Source: Methylotenera_A sp040079935 (GTDB lineage: Bacteria; Pseudomonadota; Gammaproteobacteria; Burkholderiales; Methylophilaceae). Taken from it: a stretch of DNA of 64,000 nucleotides. The translations under genes and the position numbers were made by a program. Position 1 is the stretch's first letter; each line of letters starts with the position of its first letter. Below are positions 1 through 7,399 of the stretch, piece by piece. Location of the stretch: NCBI GenBank assembly GCA_040079935.1, contig JBEBJI010000002.1, positions 62,001 to 126,000 on the forward strand, read 5' to 3'. The notes under the pieces were generated by a model. It was not told where the DNA came from, ran no database searches, and saw nothing but the letters and a program-made list of their open reading frames with translations.

Positions 1-1023
1 TATTACTACGCGGCTAAACTCAATAGCAGTATGGAAGATATTGATTTAAGTTTAGAAGACTTTGTCGCACGTGTGAATAGCGATTTGGTTGGAAAATATG
101 TCAATATCGCTAGCAGAACTGCCAATATTTTAAATAAGTATTTTGAAGGAAAGTTATGTGAACTTGAGCCCAATACTGGCTTCTATGCGCTAGGGTTAAT
201 TAAGATAGAAGAAGATGTGAAACTAGCTTATGAGCAACGTGATTATAGTAAAGTGGTAAGACTAATCATGGGTTATGCAGATGAAATTAATCAATACGTT
301 CAAACCAAACAACCTTGGGTACTAGCAAAGGAATTCGAGTCGAATAAAAGCGATTTGCATCAAATTTGTACCAATGCATTATTGGGTTTTTACAACCTAT
401 CAATACTTATTAAACCGATATTACCCGCATTAGTTGTAAATGTAGAGCGGCTGTTCAGCACTCCAGATTTACAATGGGATGACTTGGGAACTAAACCTAC
501 AAATCCTGTTAGAGCAAAAGCGATTAAGGAATTCGAACATTTAATGACTCGTATTGACCCGAAAGCAATTGAAGCCATGACAGAAGCTAACAAAGAAAAC
601 CTAACTGCTACGCCCGCAATCGTTAAAACAGCATCGCCAGAAACCTCGCCGGTATTGGCTTCCAGCGATGCTCCTGAAGCCAAGAATGATGGCGAGTATA
701 TAACAATTGATGACTTCACTAAGGTGGATTTACGCATCGCGAAAATCGTCAATGCCGAGCATGTGGAAGGCGCGGAGAAGCTGCTCAAGCTCACGCTGGA
801 TATTGGCGAAGATAAGCCGCGCCAAGTGTTTGCGGGCATTAAATCCGCTTACGATCCTGCAACTTTAGTCGGCAGGATGACTGTGATGGTGGCTAATTTA
901 GCACCGCGTAAAATGAAATTTGGTATGTCTGAAGGCATGGTTTTAGCTGCAAGTAATGAACTTGGCGGCCCTTTTATACTCTCACCTGATGCTGGTGCAA
1001 AAGCTGGCATGCGCGTTAAATAA
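1..1023 (+). CDS. metG: Methionyl-tRNA synthetase, C-terminal part (5' end outside window)
   Basis: Charges tRNA(Met) with methionine in the cytoplasm. The reading frame is open from base 1 and continues upstream of the window, so the catalytic Rossmann domain is missing here only because of the window edge; the ATG at 31 is internal. What is visible is the helical anticodon-binding domain (with VGKYVNIASRTANI, typical of MetG) followed by a linker and a C-terminal Trbp111-type OB-fold tRNA-binding domain (starting near YITIDDFTKVDLRIAKI, with APRKMKFGMSEGM near the end). That C-terminal domain is the usual dimerising extension of long bacterial MetG proteins. The stop is at 1021-1023 and a glycine-zipper gene follows 36 bp later. 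Confidence 0.95.
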   Translation, partial: YYYAAKLNSSMEDIDLSLEDFVARVNSDLVGKYVNIASRTANILNKYFEGKLCELEPNTGFYALGLIKIEEDVKLAYEQRDYSKVVRLIMGYADEINQYVQTKQPWVLAKEFESNKSDLHQICTNALLGFYNLSILIKPILPALVVNVERLFSTPDLQWDDLGTKPTNPVRAKAIKEFEHLMTRIDPKAIEAMTEANKENLTATPAIVKTASPETSPVLASSDAPEAKNDGEYITIDDFTKVDLRIAKIVNAEHVEGAEKLLKLTLDIGEDKPRQVFAGIKSAYDPATLVGRMTVMVANLAPRKMKFGMSEGMVLAASNELGGPFILSPDAGAKAGMRVK

Positions 1024-1059
1024 CGCGTGCTTTTTCAAAAGGGTTAAAGGAGTTATTAA

Positions 1060-1545
1060 TTGATTATTAAAACAATTTATACAGTAATTATCGCTGGTGT
1101 ATTGGTCAGTGGTAATGCTGTTGCAGAAGATAGCAATGCAAAAACTGCCGTGGGTGGCGGTTTAGGTGCGGCAGCAGGCACGGCAATTGGTGGTGTGTTG
1201 GGTGGCAGCACAGGCGAGGTAATTGGCGGCGCAGTAGGTGGCGGTGTCGGCGGGGCGGTAACTACCAAAGGCGAAGGCCAAACGGGCGCTGTAATTGGCG
1301 GTGCAGCTGGTGGCGCGACAGGTGCCGCAGTTGGACGCAAAGTAAGTGGTAGCGGTACGGGAGCCGTTGTGGGTGCTGGTGTTGGTGGTGCTGGCGGTGC
1401 TGTAGTTGGTAAGGTAATTGCTGAACCTGGAAAGACTTCTAAGAATAAATATCATAAACGTCATCACAGACATAAGCATGGCAAAGGCCATGCTTATGGG
1501 CACGATAAACATAATGAAGGACGTCACGAAGAGCATCGTGACTGA
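1060..1545 (+). CDS. Glycine-zipper envelope protein with histidine-rich tail
   Basis: 161-residue secreted protein of unknown exact role. It starts at TTG, supported by an AAAGGAG ribosome binding site at 1046-1052 seven bases upstream. Residues 1-22 look like a signal peptide ending in AVA. Residues about 30-120 are a long run of GxxxG glycine zippers (AIGGVLGG, VIGGAVGGGVGG and similar), a pattern found in outer-membrane-associated proteins such as the glycine-zipper 2TM family. The last 35 residues are rich in Lys and His (about ten His), which could bind metal or polyanions. The gene is followed at once by a terminator. Function is inferred from composition only. Confidence 0.8.
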   Translation: MIIKTIYTVIIAGVLVSGNAVAEDSNAKTAVGGGLGAAAGTAIGGVLGGSTGEVIGGAVGGGVGGAVTTKGEGQTGAVIGGAAGGATGAAVGRKVSGSGTGAVVGAGVGGAGGAVVGKVIAEPGKTSKNKYHKRHHRHKHGKGHAYGHDKHNEGRHEEHRD

Positions 1546-1575
1546 TAAGTAAAAACTGAGAGAAAGTTAGAAATT

Positions 1576-1603
1576 AAAAAAAGCCCCCGAAGGGGCTTTT
1601 TTT
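1576..1603. terminator. Bidirectional rho-independent terminator
   Basis: Stem AGCCCC (1582-1587) / GGGGCT (1592-1597), loop CGAA, flanked by an A run on the left and a T run on the right, so it can work on both strands. It lies between the convergent glycine-zipper gene and the ComEA-like gene. Confidence 0.85.
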
Positions 1604-1645
1604 ATTGGACTTGTTTATTAGACTTAGTTAGAACTAGCGAATAAA

Positions 1646-2473
1646 TCACTCAGTTTTTTTAGTTTCTGCTTTTTTCTTATCTGCGGCTGCTTTTTTATCT
1701 GCGGCTGCTTTTTTATCTGCGGCTGCTTTTTTATCTGCGGCTGCTTTTTTATCTGCTTTCTTTTTTGCATCAGCTTTTTTCTTGTCAGCTTTCTTTTTAT
1801 CATCCGCGGCTTTTTTGTCAGCTTTATCGTCTTTGGCCTTATCGGCCTTATCTTTATTATTAGTGTCTTTTTTGGCTTTGTCTGAATCATCTTTAGATTC
1901 TTTTTTAGCTTTCTTGTCCTTAGAATCTTTATCTTTTTTGTCAGATGCTTTGGCATCTTTTTTGTCGGCTTTCTCAGATTTTTCTTTCTTCATGTCGTTA
2001 TCTTTTTTATCTGAATCTTTCTTATTTTTAGAACTTATATCTTTAGATTCCTTTCCTTCTTTCACTTCTTTGCTATCTGCTGTTTTGCCACTAGCTGCCG
2101 CTTTTTCGGTACCCACGGTTTTGGTTTTAGTTTCTTTCGATGATTTGTCTGTTTTCATCTCTTTTGCAGGTTTCGTTTCTTTAGCAGATTTGTCTGCCAC
2201 TGGTGCAACAACAGTGGTTTTGCCGCTTACAGAAACGTCTTTACGCACGTTTTGTAATGTAATTTCACCCACACCATCCACTTTTTCTAGCTCATCAACT
2301 GACTTAAAACCGCCATTTTTTTTGCGGTAATCAATGATGGCTTGTGCTTTAACTGGGCCAATGCCATCAAGGCTTTCCAGCTCTGCTTGTGTGGCGGTGT
2401 TAAGGTTTACTGCCGCAAATGCGCTAAAGCTGAATGCGAGCGAGGCGAGCAAGGCTATTAGTATTTTTTTCAA
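1646..2473 (-). CDS. ComEA-like helix-hairpin-helix protein with long lysine-rich tail
   Basis: 275 residues. It starts at TTG with an AGGGAG site at 2481-2486. Residues 1-21 form a signal peptide (MKKILIALLASLAFSFSAFA). Residues 22-85 are a ComEA-type helix-hairpin-helix pair (NLNTATQAELESLDGIGPVKA and VDGVGEI), which in ComEA binds DNA during competence. The remaining ~185 residues are almost only Lys, Asp, Ala, Ser and Glu, resembling histone H1-type tails, and end in four exact copies of the hexapeptide unit KKAAAD. Normal short ComEA proteins are about 70-110 residues, so the tail is the oddity. A role in DNA binding or uptake in the periplasm is inference from the HhH fold. Confidence 0.85.
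   Translation of the reverse strand: MKKILIALLASLAFSFSAFAAVNLNTATQAELESLDGIGPVKAQAIIDYRKKNGGFKSVDELEKVDGVGEITLQNVRKDVSVSGKTTVVAPVADKSAKETKPAKEMKTDKSSKETKTKTVGTEKAAASGKTADSKEVKEGKESKDISSKNKKDSDKKDNDMKKEKSEKADKKDAKASDKKDKDSKDKKAKKESKDDSDKAKKDTNNKDKADKAKDDKADKKAADDKKKADKKKADAKKKADKKAAADKKAAADKKAAADKKAAADKKKAETKKTE
1681..1752. repeat. Four perfect 18-bp tandem repeats in the ComEA-like tail
   Basis: Units begin at 1681, 1699, 1717 and 1735, each CTGCGGCTGCTTTTTTAT, with degenerate copies on both sides. They encode the KKAAAD hexapeptide on the minus strand. Perfect identity suggests recent expansion or slippage, so copy number probably varies among strains. Confidence 0.95.
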
Positions 2474-2575
2474 TTTGATTCTCCCTAGGGTTCTATTTAT
2501 TTATTAATTAAAGGTGATGAGTGTTACAAAATCACAGTTAGTAAACGCTAGTGTACTGTTTTCGTTGACGTTAGA

Positions 2576-3322
2576 CTACTGTAAGACTTGAATTTCTTGA
2601 TTGATCGCAATTAAAGCTTCAATTGGCTTGGCGGCCTGCGTGATAGGGCGGCCAATGACCAGATAATTCACGCCCATGCGCAAAGCTTGGCTTGGCGTAA
2701 GCACGCGGCTTTGGTCGTCTAAACTTGCGCTAGCGGGGCGAATGCCTGGCGTTACGAGTAGAAAGTCATTTGGCAGATGTTGCCTTAACAATTGCGCCTC
2801 AAGTGCAGAGCAGACCACGCCGTTTAAACCTGCTGCTTGCGTTAGTTTGGCGAGTTTTAGCACTTGGTTTTCGATAGTATTTTCAACGCCAATTTCATGT
2901 AAAGTGGCTTGATTGCTACTGGTGAGCACGGTCACTGCAATTAAAAATGGTTTATGGTTTATATTATGCATGCTGCCCTGCGAGCCAATATCCACTCCCT
3001 CTGCAGCGGCATTCATCATGGCGCTTCCGCCACTAGCATGCACGTTCAACATCCATACGCCTAAGCTGCTGGCAGCTTGGCAGGCTTTTTTAACTGTGGT
3101 GGGAATGTCGTGAAATTTTAAATCGAGAAAAACACTGAAGTTTTTTTCGACGAGTTTTTCGACCAATTGCGGACCAGCAGCAGTAAAAAGCTCTTTACCC
3201 ACTTTGAGTTTGCATAAAGCTGGATCTAGCTGATTGACCAAATATAGCGCGCTGGCGGCATCGGCGTAATCTAGCGCAACAATGACTTTACTCTCTGGTG
3301 CTTTATAGTCGTTATTTGCCAT
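2576..3322 (-). CDS. pyrF: Orotidine 5'-phosphate decarboxylase
   Basis: Last step of UMP synthesis, OMP to UMP plus CO2, cytoplasmic. 248 residues, the normal size of the E. coli-type (group I) enzyme. The catalytic DxKxxDIP motif is present (D67, K69, D72), with VALDY at the N-terminus and the phosphate-binding TPGIRP and VIGRPIT motifs near the C-terminus. Its start overlaps the end of lapB by 11 bp, matching the widespread lapB-pyrF pairing. Compared with my recollection of E. coli PyrF, about seven extra residues follow the NVHASGG motif; these are encoded by a copy of the dispersed palindromic element at 2974-3006 (peptide GVDIGSQGSMHN). Confidence 0.97.
   Translation of the reverse strand: MANNDYKAPESKVIVALDYADAASALYLVNQLDPALCKLKVGKELFTAAGPQLVEKLVEKNFSVFLDLKFHDIPTTVKKACQAASSLGVWMLNVHASGGSAMMNAAAEGVDIGSQGSMHNINHKPFLIAVTVLTSSNQATLHEIGVENTIENQVLKLAKLTQAAGLNGVVCSALEAQLLRQHLPNDFLLVTPGIRPASASLDDQSRVLTPSQALRMGVNYLVIGRPITQAAKPIEALIAINQEIQVLQ
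2974..3006. repeat. Dispersed palindromic element, copy in pyrF
   Basis: Contains TGCCCTGCGAGCC, AATATCCA and CTCTGCAG. In the pyrF frame it reads about GVDIGSQGSM and occupies a position where the protein appears longer than its E. coli counterpart. Confidence 0.65.
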
Positions 3323-4565
3323 TATTTTTCTTGATGGTCATTTCGCGGCTAACTGCCTCACTTGGCTCGGCGGGCAAAGATTCCCACGCGTTGCAAGCGG
3401 GACATTGCCAGTGATGCTGCTTGGCGCGGAAGCCGCATTGATCGCAATGATAAGCGGCGCGGTTGCCAATGGCGTTGCGCACAGTTTGTTGCATCAGTTG
3501 AATATCTTGTGTGCTGGCACGATTTTTAATCTGTGCATTCGTCTCATCTGCCATGGCGCGTGCTTGCAAAAGCTGGTCTAGCGTGGTGAGGCTAGGTTGG
3601 CGAATCAGCTCATTTCTGGCCAGTTTAGCGGCTTTTTCCGCGCCTTCTTCATTTAAAGTCGCTTCATATAAAGTTGACATCAGCGAAGGTAATTTATAGG
3701 TTTCTAAATAGATGTTAAGCTGCGCCAAGCCTTCTTTTAAGCTACTTTTTGCTGGTTTCCCTTTTGCTGGCTGGCTGGCGCGATAACTTTTAAGCATTTT
3801 GCTTGCAACCAAACCTAAATATTCAGGCTGCTGAAATTCGATACGTTTCCAATGTGATATTGCTGCTTGATGTGCGCCATTGCTCGCTTCTAGGTCGCCT
3901 AACAGCACGTTGGCACGCACACAGTTTTTATTGGCATCTAAAGCTAAATTCAACTGAATGCGCGCCGTATCTTGGTTGCGCGCGATCAGCTCGTTCATCG
4001 CCAGTTCGCAATAATATTGTGCAATTTCAACCCTGAAAGGCACGCCAGATAAGCGTTCCAGCTCGGTCGCGGTGGCAATGGCTTGCGCCCATTCGCGTTC
4101 GCGTACATAAATTTCCAGTAATGCATTGAGTGCAGGTTGGCGATAGCGCGTGTCGTCCAAGCCTTTAAATAATTCTTCTGCGCGGTCGTACAAACCCGCT
4201 TTTAAATAATCTTGTGCTAACTCGGCCTTCACTGCATTTTTTTGGTTTTCGGTGAGTTCTTTTTTATCGAGTAAATTTAAGTGCATGTTGATGGCGCGAT
4301 CAGTTTCGCCGGTTCGTCTAAACAAGCTGCCTAGCGCAAAATGTAACTCTAGCGAATCGGTATTAGCTTGCATGGCTTCAGAAAAGGCTTCCACGGCTTT
4401 GTCGTGCTGATCGCTAATCAGAAAATTGAGTCCCTTAAAATACGCGGCTGGGAGGGCGGTGGATTCGGATAACAGCTGTTTAATATCAACGCGTGCGGCT
4501 ATCCAACCCAGCGTGAAAAACAGCGGCAGAACGAGTAACCACCAATATTCAAATTCAACGGTCAT
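3312..4565 (-). CDS. lapB: Lipopolysaccharide assembly protein B (TPR heat-shock regulator YciM)
   Basis: 417 residues; E. coli LapB is about 390. It has an N-terminal membrane anchor (WWLLVLPLFFTLGWIAA), then an array of TPR helices, then a C-terminal rubredoxin-like zinc/iron knuckle with two CxxC pairs (CDQCGF and CPACNAW). In E. coli LapB sits on the inner membrane and couples FtsH to LpxC turnover, controlling LPS synthesis. The gene overlaps pyrF by 11 bp. The usual neighbour lapA (about 100 residues, two membrane helices) is not found between ihfB and lapB: the gap is only 127 bp and holds a terminator. Confidence 0.93.
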   Translation of the reverse strand: MTVEFEYWWLLVLPLFFTLGWIAARVDIKQLLSESTALPAAYFKGLNFLISDQHDKAVEAFSEAMQANTDSLELHFALGSLFRRTGETDRAINMHLNLLDKKELTENQKNAVKAELAQDYLKAGLYDRAEELFKGLDDTRYRQPALNALLEIYVREREWAQAIATATELERLSGVPFRVEIAQYYCELAMNELIARNQDTARIQLNLALDANKNCVRANVLLGDLEASNGAHQAAISHWKRIEFQQPEYLGLVASKMLKSYRASQPAKGKPAKSSLKEGLAQLNIYLETYKLPSLMSTLYEATLNEEGAEKAAKLARNELIRQPSLTTLDQLLQARAMADETNAQIKNRASTQDIQLMQQTVRNAIGNRAAYHCDQCGFRAKQHHWQCPACNAWESLPAEPSEAVSREMTIKKNNGK

Positions 4566-4639
4566 ATTTTTTCTTTAATGTTGATAAGGCTATTTTACCT
4601 AAGCTTGAGGCTAGTAGCTAATCATTCTAAAAAGGTATA

Positions 4640-4668
4640 AAAAAAGCGCAATTTCTTGCGCTGTTTTT
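4640..4668. terminator. Rho-independent terminator between ihfB and lapB
   Basis: Stem AGCGCAA (4645-4651) / TTGCGCT (4656-4662), loop TTTC, with A and T runs on either side, so functional on both strands. It ends the rpsA-ihfB transcript on the minus strand, implying that lapB-pyrF has its own promoter. Confidence 0.8.
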
Positions 4669-4692
4669 AAAGTAAATCTAAATAAAAAAGCC

Positions 4693-4977
4693 TTAAGCTG
4701 CTGAGTCGACTCTATCACGTAACTCTTTACCCGCTTTAAAGTGCGGCACATGCTTAGCAGGCACTTGCACTTTGCTACCGGTTTTAGGATTGCGACCCAA
4801 GCGTGGCGGACGGTAATTTAAGCTAAAACTACCAAAGCCACGTATTTCGATGCGTTCCCCAGTCGATAAATTATCGGTCATTGCATCTAGGATGGCTTTA
4901 ACTGATAGTTCTGCGTCTTTCACAACGAGTTGCGGAAAACGCTCGGCGAGTAAATTAATGAGTTCAGATTTTGTCAT
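4693..4977 (-). CDS. ihfB: Integration host factor subunit beta
   Basis: 94 residues, the usual size. DNA-bending nucleoid protein that works as a heterodimer with IhfA. The HU/IHF signature is clear: RGFGSFSLNYRPPRLGRNP, the beta-arm with the intercalating proline (about P64) following GRN. It lies 56 bp downstream of rpsA on the same strand, the classical rpsA-ihfB arrangement, and is followed by a terminator. Confidence 0.96.
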   Translation of the reverse strand: MTKSELINLLAERFPQLVVKDAELSVKAILDAMTDNLSTGERIEIRGFGSFSLNYRPPRLGRNPKTGSKVQVPAKHVPHFKAGKELRDRVDSAA

Positions 4978-5033
4978 GGCTATAGCTGCCTTTAGTTTAA
5001 CTTAATTAAGACGATTATTTTTTACTATCTATC

Positions 5034-6551
5034 TTACTTCTTGCTATCCATTTTGGCTTTTAATAAAGCGCCAAGATTGGTAGAACCTGAAGCTGCAGCG
5101 GCCTCTTCAGCAGAAGGTGCTTCTGCTTTAGTTTTTGCTGATTTTGCTTTTGGCTTAGCGGCTTTTTCTTCAGATGAAGATACAGAAGATGTTGCCCCTG
5201 ATGGATCTTCAGTGAGTTGTTTTACGCCCAAAGAAATACGTTCTTTTTCTACATCAATGGCTAAAATCACCGCGTTCAGCTCGTCACCTTTTTTGAAGTT
5301 ACGAATCGCTTCTTCGCCAGTTTGTGTCCAAGATAAATCAGATAAGTGAACTAAACCATCAATACCACCTGGCAAGCCAATAAACACGCCAAAATCGGTA
5401 ATGGATTTAATTTGGCCAGCAACCTTGTCACCTTTGTGGTGCGTTGCAGAAAAGTCATCCCAAGGGTTGGCTTTACATTGTTTCATGCCGAGAGATAAAC
5501 GACGACGTTCTTCGTCAATTTCTAAAATCATCACTTCAACTTCGTCGCCCAATTGTGCGATTTTGCCTGGGTGAATATTTTTGTTGGTCCAATCCATTTC
5601 GGAAACGTGCACCAAACCTTCAATGCCTGGCTCTACCTCAACAAACGCGCCATAATCAGTGATGTTAGAAACTTTACCGAACAAGCGCGTGCTTACTGGA
5701 TAACGGCGTGTTAGTGCAACCCATGGGTCGTCGCCTAATTGTTTAATACCAAGTGAAACACGATTTTTTTCTTGATCGAATTTCAAGATTTTTGCTTCAA
5801 CTTCTTCGCCAACCGTTAATACTTCTGACGGATGCTTAACGCGACGCCAAGCCAAATCGGTAATGTGCAATAAGCCATCAATGCCGCCTAAATCCACGAA
5901 TGCGCCGTAATCGGTGATGTTTTTAACAATACCTTTAACAGTTGCGCCTTCGGTTAGCGTGCCCATCAATGCTTCGCGGTCTGCGCCAGCAGAAACTTCC
6001 ATTACAGCACGACGTGAAACCACAATATTGTTGCGTTTGCGGTCTAATTTAATTACTTTGAAATCCCACTCTTTGTTTTCGAATGGGGTGGTATCTTTTA
6101 CTGGGCGCACATCAACTAAAGAGCCTGGCAAGAAAGCGGTGATGCCGTTTACAGCCACACGCAAACCACCTTTTACTTTACCGCTCACAAAGCCTTTAAC
6201 TACGCGACCTTCGTTCATTGCGTCTTCTAAATCCAGCCAAGCTTCCATTTTCTTCGCTTTTTCGCGCGAAAGTTGAGTATTGCCAAAACCATCTTCCAAT
6301 TTTTCGATACATACTTTTACGAAGTCGCCAACGGCAACTTCCAATTCGCCAGCGGCGTTTTTGAATTCAGCAGCGTCAATCCAACTTTCAGATTTTAAGC
6401 CAGCGTTTACAGTGACGTGATCGCTATCAATTGAGATTACTTCGGCGGTGATGACCTCGCCGGAACGCATTTCTTGACGCGCTAAGCTTTCCTCAAATAG
6501 GGCAGCAAAGGATTCCATCGAAGATGGGGTTGATTTAGAAGTAGAAGCCAT
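5034..6551 (-). CDS. rpsA: 30S ribosomal protein S1, five S1 domains
   Basis: 505 residues; helps the 30S subunit bind and unfold mRNA. Five S1 OB-fold repeats are visible at roughly residues 17-88, 105-170, 191-259, 276-346 and 363-433. After the fifth repeat (ending ISLGVKQLTEDP) there is no sixth S1 domain; instead a Ser/Ala/Lys-rich linker leads to a conserved-looking end, NLGALLKAKMDSKK. E. coli S1 has six domains in 557 residues. The loss of domain 6 appears genuine since the stop is followed directly by the ihfB leader. The gene is downstream of cmk with a 173-bp leader carrying a small hairpin. Confidence 0.96.
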   Translation of the reverse strand: MASTSKSTPSSMESFAALFEESLARQEMRSGEVITAEVISIDSDHVTVNAGLKSESWIDAAEFKNAAGELEVAVGDFVKVCIEKLEDGFGNTQLSREKAKKMEAWLDLEDAMNEGRVVKGFVSGKVKGGLRVAVNGITAFLPGSLVDVRPVKDTTPFENKEWDFKVIKLDRKRNNIVVSRRAVMEVSAGADREALMGTLTEGATVKGIVKNITDYGAFVDLGGIDGLLHITDLAWRRVKHPSEVLTVGEEVEAKILKFDQEKNRVSLGIKQLGDDPWVALTRRYPVSTRLFGKVSNITDYGAFVEVEPGIEGLVHVSEMDWTNKNIHPGKIAQLGDEVEVMILEIDEERRRLSLGMKQCKANPWDDFSATHHKGDKVAGQIKSITDFGVFIGLPGGIDGLVHLSDLSWTQTGEEAIRNFKKGDELNAVILAIDVEKERISLGVKQLTEDPSGATSSVSSSEEKAAKPKAKSAKTKAEAPSAEEAAAASGSTNLGALLKAKMDSKK

Positions 6552-6610
6552 TAAAATAAAGTTACCTAAAAAATTACTTAAAGTTAATTTCTGAAATTAT
6601 CTTAAGTATT

Positions 6611-6626
6611 CCCACCTAGCAGTGGG
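6611..6626 (-). promoter_or_regulatory. Hairpin in the rpsA leader
   Basis: CCCAC (6611-6615) pairs with GTGGG (6622-6626), loop CTAGCA, about 60 bases before the rpsA start. S1 in other bacteria represses its own translation through leader structure; whether this hairpin does so is speculation. The rest of the 6552-6724 gap is AT-rich and probably contains the promoter. Confidence 0.35.
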
Positions 6627-6724
6627 GTAGTTAATTAACGTTATGCAAATATTCAGATAAAAGCATAACACGAACCGTGCATACTACACAAAAAATAGCT
6701 TATGTTCAATGACTTAAAACATTT

Positions 6725-7399
6725 TTAGCTTAAATTTTGCAATTTCTTTTTATATTCTCTGAGAACAAATTCCACGGCATCGTTAATTGAGCGGTAACTG
6801 GTATCTAAAAGCACTGCGTCAGGCGTTTGTACTAGCGGCGAAGCGCGACGTTGGCTGTCGCGATAATCGCGCGCTTGCAAATCTAGCAAAACCTTGGCGT
6901 AAGTGGTGGGCAATTTGTCACTGATAGGTTGTTTGTAGCGCCGATCGGCGCGAACCTCTACATTGGCGGTGAGAAAAATTTTGAGTGTTGCATCGGTAAA
7001 CACCACCGAGCCCATGTCGCGGCCATCAGCCACCAGACCGGGCCGCTTGCGAAAACTTTGCTGCAAATCAAACAGCGCGCTACGCACTTGCGGATGAATG
7101 GCGACTTCAGATGCGCCACGACTGATTTCCTCAGAGCGCACTTGCGCCGCGATGGGTTTGCTTCCAAGGAATATTTCGTCTTCAATAAACTGAATTTGCA
7201 GCTTTTTTGCCATCTCGCCAAGCGCATCGGCGTTATCCCAAACAATATTTTGTTGTTTTGCGGCCAGCGCGACGATTCTATATAAAGCGCCAGAGTCTAA
7301 ATAATGAAAGCCTAACTTTTCGGCCACTAACTGTGCAACTGTGCCTTTGCCACTGGCGGAGGGACCATCAATGGCGATGACAGGAAACGAATTATTCAT
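6725..7399 (-). CDS. cmk: Cytidylate kinase
   Basis: 224 residues, normal length. Phosphorylates CMP and dCMP using ATP in the cytoplasm. The P-loop GPSASGKGT lies at residues 12-20 and is followed by the typical YLDSGALYR, and later by DGRDMGSVVF and the lid-region arginines (RRYKQ, RDYRDSQR). The start codon overlaps the aroA stop by 4 bp, so translation is probably coupled. The order aroA-cmk-rpsA is widely conserved in proteobacteria. Confidence 0.97.
   Translation of the reverse strand: MNNSFPVIAIDGPSASGKGTVAQLVAEKLGFHYLDSGALYRIVALAAKQQNIVWDNADALGEMAKKLQIQFIEDEIFLGSKPIAAQVRSEEISRGASEVAIHPQVRSALFDLQQSFRKRPGLVADGRDMGSVVFTDATLKIFLTANVEVRADRRYKQPISDKLPTTYAKVLLDLQARDYRDSQRRASPLVQTPDAVLLDTSYRSINDAVEFVLREYKKKLQNLS

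Noticed and set aside
1681..1752. Tandem 18-bp repeats as a possible CRISPR array
   Set aside because: No spacers; units are contiguous and encode KKAAAD in the ComEA-like protein.
1782..2330. Plus-strand open frame of 182 codons opposite the ComEA-like gene
   Set aside because: Shadow of the Lys/Ala/Asp-rich gene on the other strand; composition is only Ser, Leu, Phe and Ala, and it has no ribosome site.
4360..4400. lapB peptide QANTDSLELHF resembling the ispD element peptide
   Set aside because: It is an ordinary TPR helix of LapB and has no inverted repeat.
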